In this document: in pieces, positions 6,672 through 9,632 of the stretch
Numbering within the stretch: the first letter of the stretch is position 1
Layout of the letters: every line of letters starts with the position of its first letter
Origin: UBA1049 sp964525815
GTDB lineage: Bacteria; Bacillota; Clostridia; Oscillospirales; CAG-382
Direction: 5' to 3'
DNA length: 9,632 nucleotides
Assembly: GCA_964525815.1 (NCBI GenBank)
Contig: CAZGJQ010000076.1
Location: forward strand, 1-9,632
Position numbers and translations under genes: made by a program
Notes under the pieces: model-generated
Told to the model about the DNA's origin: nothing
Databases searched by the model: none
The model's input: the letters and a program-made list of their open reading frames with translations, nothing else

Positions 6672-8111
6672 ATGAAAAAATCAATCAGAATAATTTTTTT
6701 ACTAACAGCTATTGTAATACTTATTTCTTTTTCCGCTTGTGCAAAGGCACAGCCGGTTTTGTTATCCTATGAGAATATGAGCATCTCGTCCTCTCAGTTT
6801 GCGTTTACGCTTGCAGAACAAAAAGGGCAGATAGTGAATATGTATTTAAGCTATTACGGTATGGATGTTTCTAACGATGCCGATTTTTGGAACACTATCA
6901 TAAACGATGATATGACCATTGCTCAAAACGTTACGGACAGTGTTTTGGAGTTGTGCAAGCAGGCGTTGCTGATAGATTATTTTTGCAAGGAGTTCGGCTT
7001 GTCAATAACGGACGAGACCGCTTTGAACGACCTGGATGCTATTATGGAGGAGGTAATCAACGACTTCGGCGGCGAGGATTTGCTTGCCATAGAGCTCTCC
7101 GAATACGGAATTACCATCGACCAGATGCGGGCTTATTATGAGCAGGAAGCAAAAATCAAGCTGCTTGAGGAATATTGGTACGGTGAGCTGGGCTCAAGGA
7201 GGATTCCGAGCAGTGATGTTGAGGAGAGCTACTTTGACAGCTATATCAAGATAGACGCTATGACCTTTATATTTGTCGATTCAGAAACTAACAGTATAAT
7301 AATTGACGAGACTATTACCGACGAGGAGTCTCGTGCCTACTTCGACGAGCATTATGTCAAGGTGCAGCACATTCTCTATATGACGGTTGATACAAACGGA
7401 GAGCCCTTATCGGAGGAGGAGATAGAGCTTGCCGAGCAAAACGCAAACGAGTCGTTTGATGCGATAACCTCGGGAGAAGCCACCTTTGAGGAAAAAAAGG
7501 AGGATAACGAGGACTCCGGAAGTGAATATGTCTTCACGTACGGAAAAATGGTGGATGAATTTGAGGAGGCTTCCTTTGAAATGGAGCCCGGCGAGGTTCG
7601 GCTGGTTGAGACAGAATTCGGCTACCATATTATAAAAAAGTTCGAGACGAATGACGATGATTTCGAGAGCAAGCTGGACGATGTAAAGCAGAGCTTAAGC
7701 AAGGAGCGTATGACAGAGAAGGTCAACGATTTGTACGACAGGCTGGTGAGCGGAGAAGCCGAATTTGTAGAGGGTGACGAGGATGACTATTTCTTTACAG
7801 AAGGTCAATTGCTTACAAAGGGTGGCTTGGAGCAGGAGCTTGAGGATCTGCTGTTTGATATGGAGCCCGGAGAAATTGTTAAGCATGAAATAATAGAATC
7901 AAACACAACGGTAGGGTATTATATATTTCAAAGAAACGAGCTTGAGCAGAGCGATTTGGAGATAAAGTACTCAGCGGTCGAGCAGGGGCTAATAGAGGAA
8001 GCGTTTGCTTCTTATCTAAGAACCTTTTATGATTCAATAACCGTGAATATGGACGAGTACAACAAGTTTAATATTATTTCCACGGTATCCTTCCCATCCT
8101 ACCAATATTAA
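6672..8111 (+). CDS. Predicted PrsA/SurA-like parvulin-type foldase lipoprotein (479 aa)
   Basis: Predicted membrane-anchored lipoprotein that assists folding of exported proteins outside the cytoplasmic membrane. The N-terminus has a basic start (MKKSIR), a hydrophobic stretch at 7-20 and a lipobox FSAC with Cys23 as the lipidation site; Phe at -3 is less usual than Leu or Val. Residues about 27-220 are helix-rich and resemble a SurA-type chaperone arm. A parvulin-like domain (about 228-322) has VQHIL (His233), GKMVDEFEEASFEMEPGEV and FGYHII (His319). Its middle is replaced by an acidic stretch (EEKKEDNEDSG), so isomerase activity is uncertain. A second copy of the C-terminal half follows: SGEAEF at 360 and MEPGEI at 397, against SGEATF at 267 and MEPGEV at 304, ending in VGYYIF with Tyr417 in place of His. 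The protein is strongly acidic and longer than B. subtilis PrsA (about 290 residues). It probably forms an operon with tyrS. The lipoprotein and fold calls are firm; catalysis is not. Confidence 0.87.
   Translation: MKKSIRIIFLLTAIVILISFSACAKAQPVLLSYENMSISSSQFAFTLAEQKGQIVNMYLSYYGMDVSNDADFWNTIINDDMTIAQNVTDSVLELCKQALLIDYFCKEFGLSITDETALNDLDAIMEEVINDFGGEDLLAIELSEYGITIDQMRAYYEQEAKIKLLEEYWYGELGSRRIPSSDVEESYFDSYIKIDAMTFIFVDSETNSIIIDETITDEESRAYFDEHYVKVQHILYMTVDTNGEPLSEEEIELAEQNANESFDAITSGEATFEEKKEDNEDSGSEYVFTYGKMVDEFEEASFEMEPGEVRLVETEFGYHIIKKFETNDDDFESKLDDVKQSLSKERMTEKVNDLYDRLVSGEAEFVEGDEDDYFFTEGQLLTKGGLEQELEDLLFDMEPGEIVKHEIIESNTTVGYYIFQRNELEQSDLEIKYSAVEQGLIEEAFASYLRTFYDSITVNMDEYNKFNIISTVSFPSYQY
7467..7925 (+). 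repeat. Internal duplication of the parvulin C-terminal half within the foldase gene
   Basis: Residues 267-320 and 360-418 align: SGEATF/SGEAEF, FTYGKMVDEFEEASFEMEPGEV/FTEGQLLTKGGLEQELEDL followed by LFDMEPGEI, and FGYHII/VGYYIF. The SGEA-to-MEPGE distance is 37 residues in both copies, giving a 93-residue period, with a 5-residue insertion before the last strand of the second copy. At DNA level only short runs survive (GGAGAAGCC, ATGGAGCCCGG), so the duplication is old. The second copy lacks the first strand and its His. Confidence 0.7.
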
Positions 8112-8115
8112 AACA

Positions 8116-8120
8116 AGAGG
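8116..8120 (+). promoter_or_regulatory. Ribosome binding site that selects the ATG start of tyrS
   Basis: AGAGG is 7 bases before ATG at 8128 and only 4 bases before the in-frame TTG at 8125. The spacing favours the ATG. Confidence 0.7.
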
Positions 8121-8127
8121 TTTTTTG

Positions 8128-9309
8128 ATGAAATCGGATTTGACAATAAAGGAAGTATTTGACAATATTATGAGAGATGCCGTCTCGGTGTATTCCGAGG
8201 AAGGGCTGAAGAAGAGGCTGGAGAGCGGAAAAAAGCTGAGAATAAAGATGGGAGCGGACCCAAGCAGACCGGATTTGCATTTAGGGCATTCCGTTCCGCT
8301 GCGCAAGCTGAGAATGCTGCAGGATCTCGGACACGAAATAATATTCGTAATAGGTGATTTTACTGCTATGATAGGCGACCCTTCAGGTAAAAGCAAGACC
8401 AGAGTTCCTCTCACCTTTGAGCAGACCAGAGAGAACGCCGCAAGCTATTATGAGCAGGTAACCAAGATTCTCGACAAGGAAAAGACCACAATAACATATA
8501 ACTCAGATTGGCTGTCCAAAATGAGCTTCGCCGATGTTTTATCTCTGGCGGGGAAGTATACACTCGCTCGGATTATGGAGCGGGATGACTTCCAGAAGCG
8601 GTATAACGATTATCAGCCTATCGGGCTCCATGAGCTTTTTTATCCGCTTATGCAGGGTTATGATTCGGTAGCGCTTCACGCCGACATTGAGGTGGGAGGC
8701 ACAGACCAGACCTTCAATCTTTTGGTGGGCAGGGAGTTGCAAAAGGATTATGAGCAGGAATCTCAGGAGGTCGTAACCTTTCCCCTTTTACCCGGTCTTG
8801 ACGGTGTTGAAAAGATGAGTAAATCGCTGGACAACTATATCGGTATCGACGAACCCGCCGATATTATGTACGAGAAATGTATGAAGGTGCCGGATAACCT
8901 CATACTGGAGTACTTCAACCTCACAACCGATTTAGCCGAAGAGGAATACAGGCAGCTTATCGAAAAGGACATTCGTGCAGCTCATTTTCTGTATGCCGAG
9001 ACCATCGTCAGGATGTATCACGGTGAGCAGGCAGTGGCTCCCGCAGCAGAAAGGTATAAGAGCGTTGCAAAGGGTGGGATTCCCGATAATATTGAGGAGT
9101 TCTCCGCACCTTCGGGTACCCGCATCATAGAGATGCTCGTGAGCGCAAAGCTGGCTCCCTCGATGAGCGAGGCGAGAAGGCTTATACAGGGCAATGGAAT
9201 TAAGCTGGACGGAGAGCCCGTTACCGACGTTAATTCGGTTATCCAAGCTGCCGGGAGCTATGTTATTAGCAAGGGCAAGAACAAGTTCGCAAGGTTTATT
9301 ATTAAATAA
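8128..9309 (+). CDS. tyrS: Tyrosyl-tRNA synthetase, KMSKS (TyrZ-like) type, 393 aa
   Basis: Class I aminoacyl-tRNA synthetase that activates tyrosine with ATP and loads it on tRNA-Tyr in the cytosol. The Rossmann core has HLGH (residues 51-54, the HIGH motif) following GADPSRPDL, then IGDPSGKS, the tyrosine-pocket segment GYDS...GGTDQTFN, and KMSKS at 229-233. Bacterial TyrRS of the E. coli and B. subtilis TyrS type has KFGKT at the last site, so this is the second, TyrZ-like type. A C-terminal S4 RNA-binding domain covers about 332-393. ATG at 8128 is chosen over TTG at 8125 from ribosome-binding-site spacing. The gene starts 16 bases after the foldase stop with no visible terminator or promoter between them, so it is probably co-transcribed with it. 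Many Firmicute tyrosyl-tRNA synthetase genes have T-box leaders, but none is visible here. Transcription ends at the hairpin just after the stop. Confidence 0.96.
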   Translation: MKSDLTIKEVFDNIMRDAVSVYSEEGLKKRLESGKKLRIKMGADPSRPDLHLGHSVPLRKLRMLQDLGHEIIFVIGDFTAMIGDPSGKSKTRVPLTFEQTRENAASYYEQVTKILDKEKTTITYNSDWLSKMSFADVLSLAGKYTLARIMERDDFQKRYNDYQPIGLHELFYPLMQGYDSVALHADIEVGGTDQTFNLLVGRELQKDYEQESQEVVTFPLLPGLDGVEKMSKSLDNYIGIDEPADIMYEKCMKVPDNLILEYFNLTTDLAEEEYRQLIEKDIRAAHFLYAETIVRMYHGEQAVAPAAERYKSVAKGGIPDNIEEFSAPSGTRIIEMLVSAKLAPSMSEARRLIQGNGIKLDGEPVTDVNSVIQAAGSYVISKGKNKFARFIIK

Positions 9310-9312
9310 TGC

Positions 9313-9351
9313 CATAAAAAAAGACGGCATATGATGTCGTCTTTTTTTATG
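9313..9351. terminator. Bidirectional intrinsic terminator between tyrS and hpt
   Basis: The core stem GACGGCAT (9323-9330) pairs with ATGTCGTC (9334-9341) around a 3-base loop, with one G-U pair. It is flanked by seven A (9316-9322) and seven T (9342-9348), which extend the stem, and then by CAT/ATG at the ends, giving an 18-pair inverted repeat. The U tract follows the stem on either strand, so it can end tyrS on plus and hpt on minus. It starts 3 bases after the tyrS stop and ends 5 bases from the hpt stop. Confidence 0.92.
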
Positions 9352-9356
9352 CTTTT

Positions 9357-9632
9357 TTAATCGCTGTATGCCTCCGGCTTAAGCACACCGATAAACGGAA
9401 GGTTCCGGTAATTCTCATCGAAGTCCAAACCGTACCCGACAACAAACTCATCCGGCACCTCAAAACCGGTATAATCTATCTTAATATCAACCTGTCGTCG
9501 CTCCGGCTTATCCAGAAATGCTACTATTTTCAGGCTTGCGGGCTTTCTTGATAAAATAAGCTCCTTCACCTTGGACAGGGTGTTACCGCTGTCAAGAATG
9601 TCCTCCGCAATAAGTACATCACACCCCATAAC
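9357..9632 (-). CDS. hpt: Hypoxanthine phosphoribosyltransferase, C-terminal 91 codons (start outside window)
   Basis: Purine-salvage enzyme that joins hypoxanthine or guanine to PRPP to give IMP or GMP. The visible part begins VMGCDVLIAEDILDSGNTL, which contains the PRPP-binding motif (EDILDSGNTL) with its paired acidic residues. Next come LDKPERR, and FEVPDEFVVGYGLDFDENYRNLPFIGVLKPE, the family's C-terminal purine-binding and magnesium-binding segment. The family is about 180 residues long, so roughly half is missing at the right edge, and neither start nor promoter can be seen. The gene converges on tyrS and shares its terminator. In many Firmicutes hpt follows tilS, but that cannot be tested here. 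Confidence 0.95.
   Translation of the reverse strand, partial: VMGCDVLIAEDILDSGNTLSKVKELILSRKPASLKIVAFLDKPERRQVDIKIDYTGFEVPDEFVVGYGLDFDENYRNLPFIGVLKPEAYSD

Noticed and set aside
8125..8127. TTG as the start of tyrS
   Set aside because: It is only 4 bases from AGAGG, while the adjacent ATG at 8128 has normal spacing.
8034..8414. 126-codon minus-strand reading frame across the foldase-tyrS junction
   Set aside because: Antisense to the conserved HLGH region of tyrS; the translation looks like nothing known.

Overview
The window looks like a stretch of ordinary chromosome from an anaerobic member of the Firmicutes, most likely class Clostridia. Supporting points are a pyruvate,phosphate dikinase closely resembling the Clostridium symbiosum enzyme, pth followed directly by mfd as in many Firmicutes, a PrsA/SurA-type lipoprotein foldase with a Gram-positive style lipobox, a KMSKS-type tyrosyl-tRNA synthetase, AGAGG-type ribosome binding sites and AT-rich sigma-A promoters. 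No mobile element, CRISPR array, rRNA or tRNA was seen. The genus cannot be named from the sequence alone.

Layout. Positions 1-2219 (minus) hold the N-terminal 739 codons of ppdK; the C-terminal part lies beyond the left edge. A 214-base divergent intergenic region (2220-2433) holds a promoter for ppdK on the minus strand and one for pth-mfd on the plus strand, each next to or inside a short imperfect palindrome. pth (2434-3027, GTG start) and mfd (3046-6528) are 18 bases apart and form an operon. A third promoter overlaps the end of mfd and drives a leader of about 105 bases with an unusual GC-rich folded segment, then a predicted secreted lipoprotein foldase (6672-8111) and tyrS (8128-9309), 16 bases apart. 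A symmetric hairpin flanked by A and T tracts (9313-9351) ends tyrS and also serves the convergent hpt gene, of which only the C-terminal 91 codons are present (9357-9632, minus).

Function. The genes are mainly housekeeping: PEP/pyruvate interconversion (ppdK), recycling of peptidyl-tRNA (pth), transcription-coupled repair (mfd), extracytoplasmic protein folding (foldase), tyrosine charging (tyrS) and purine salvage (hpt). The pairing of foldase with tyrS has no obvious pathway logic.

The two features that merit a second look are the foldase, which carries a second, degenerate copy of the C-terminal half of its parvulin domain at an exact 93-residue offset, and its mRNA leader, where the loop of a GC-rich hairpin is complementary over 8 bases to a segment reaching into the putative Shine-Dalgarno sequence (a possible H-type pseudoknot). 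I see no clear evidence of a wholly new multi-gene system here.
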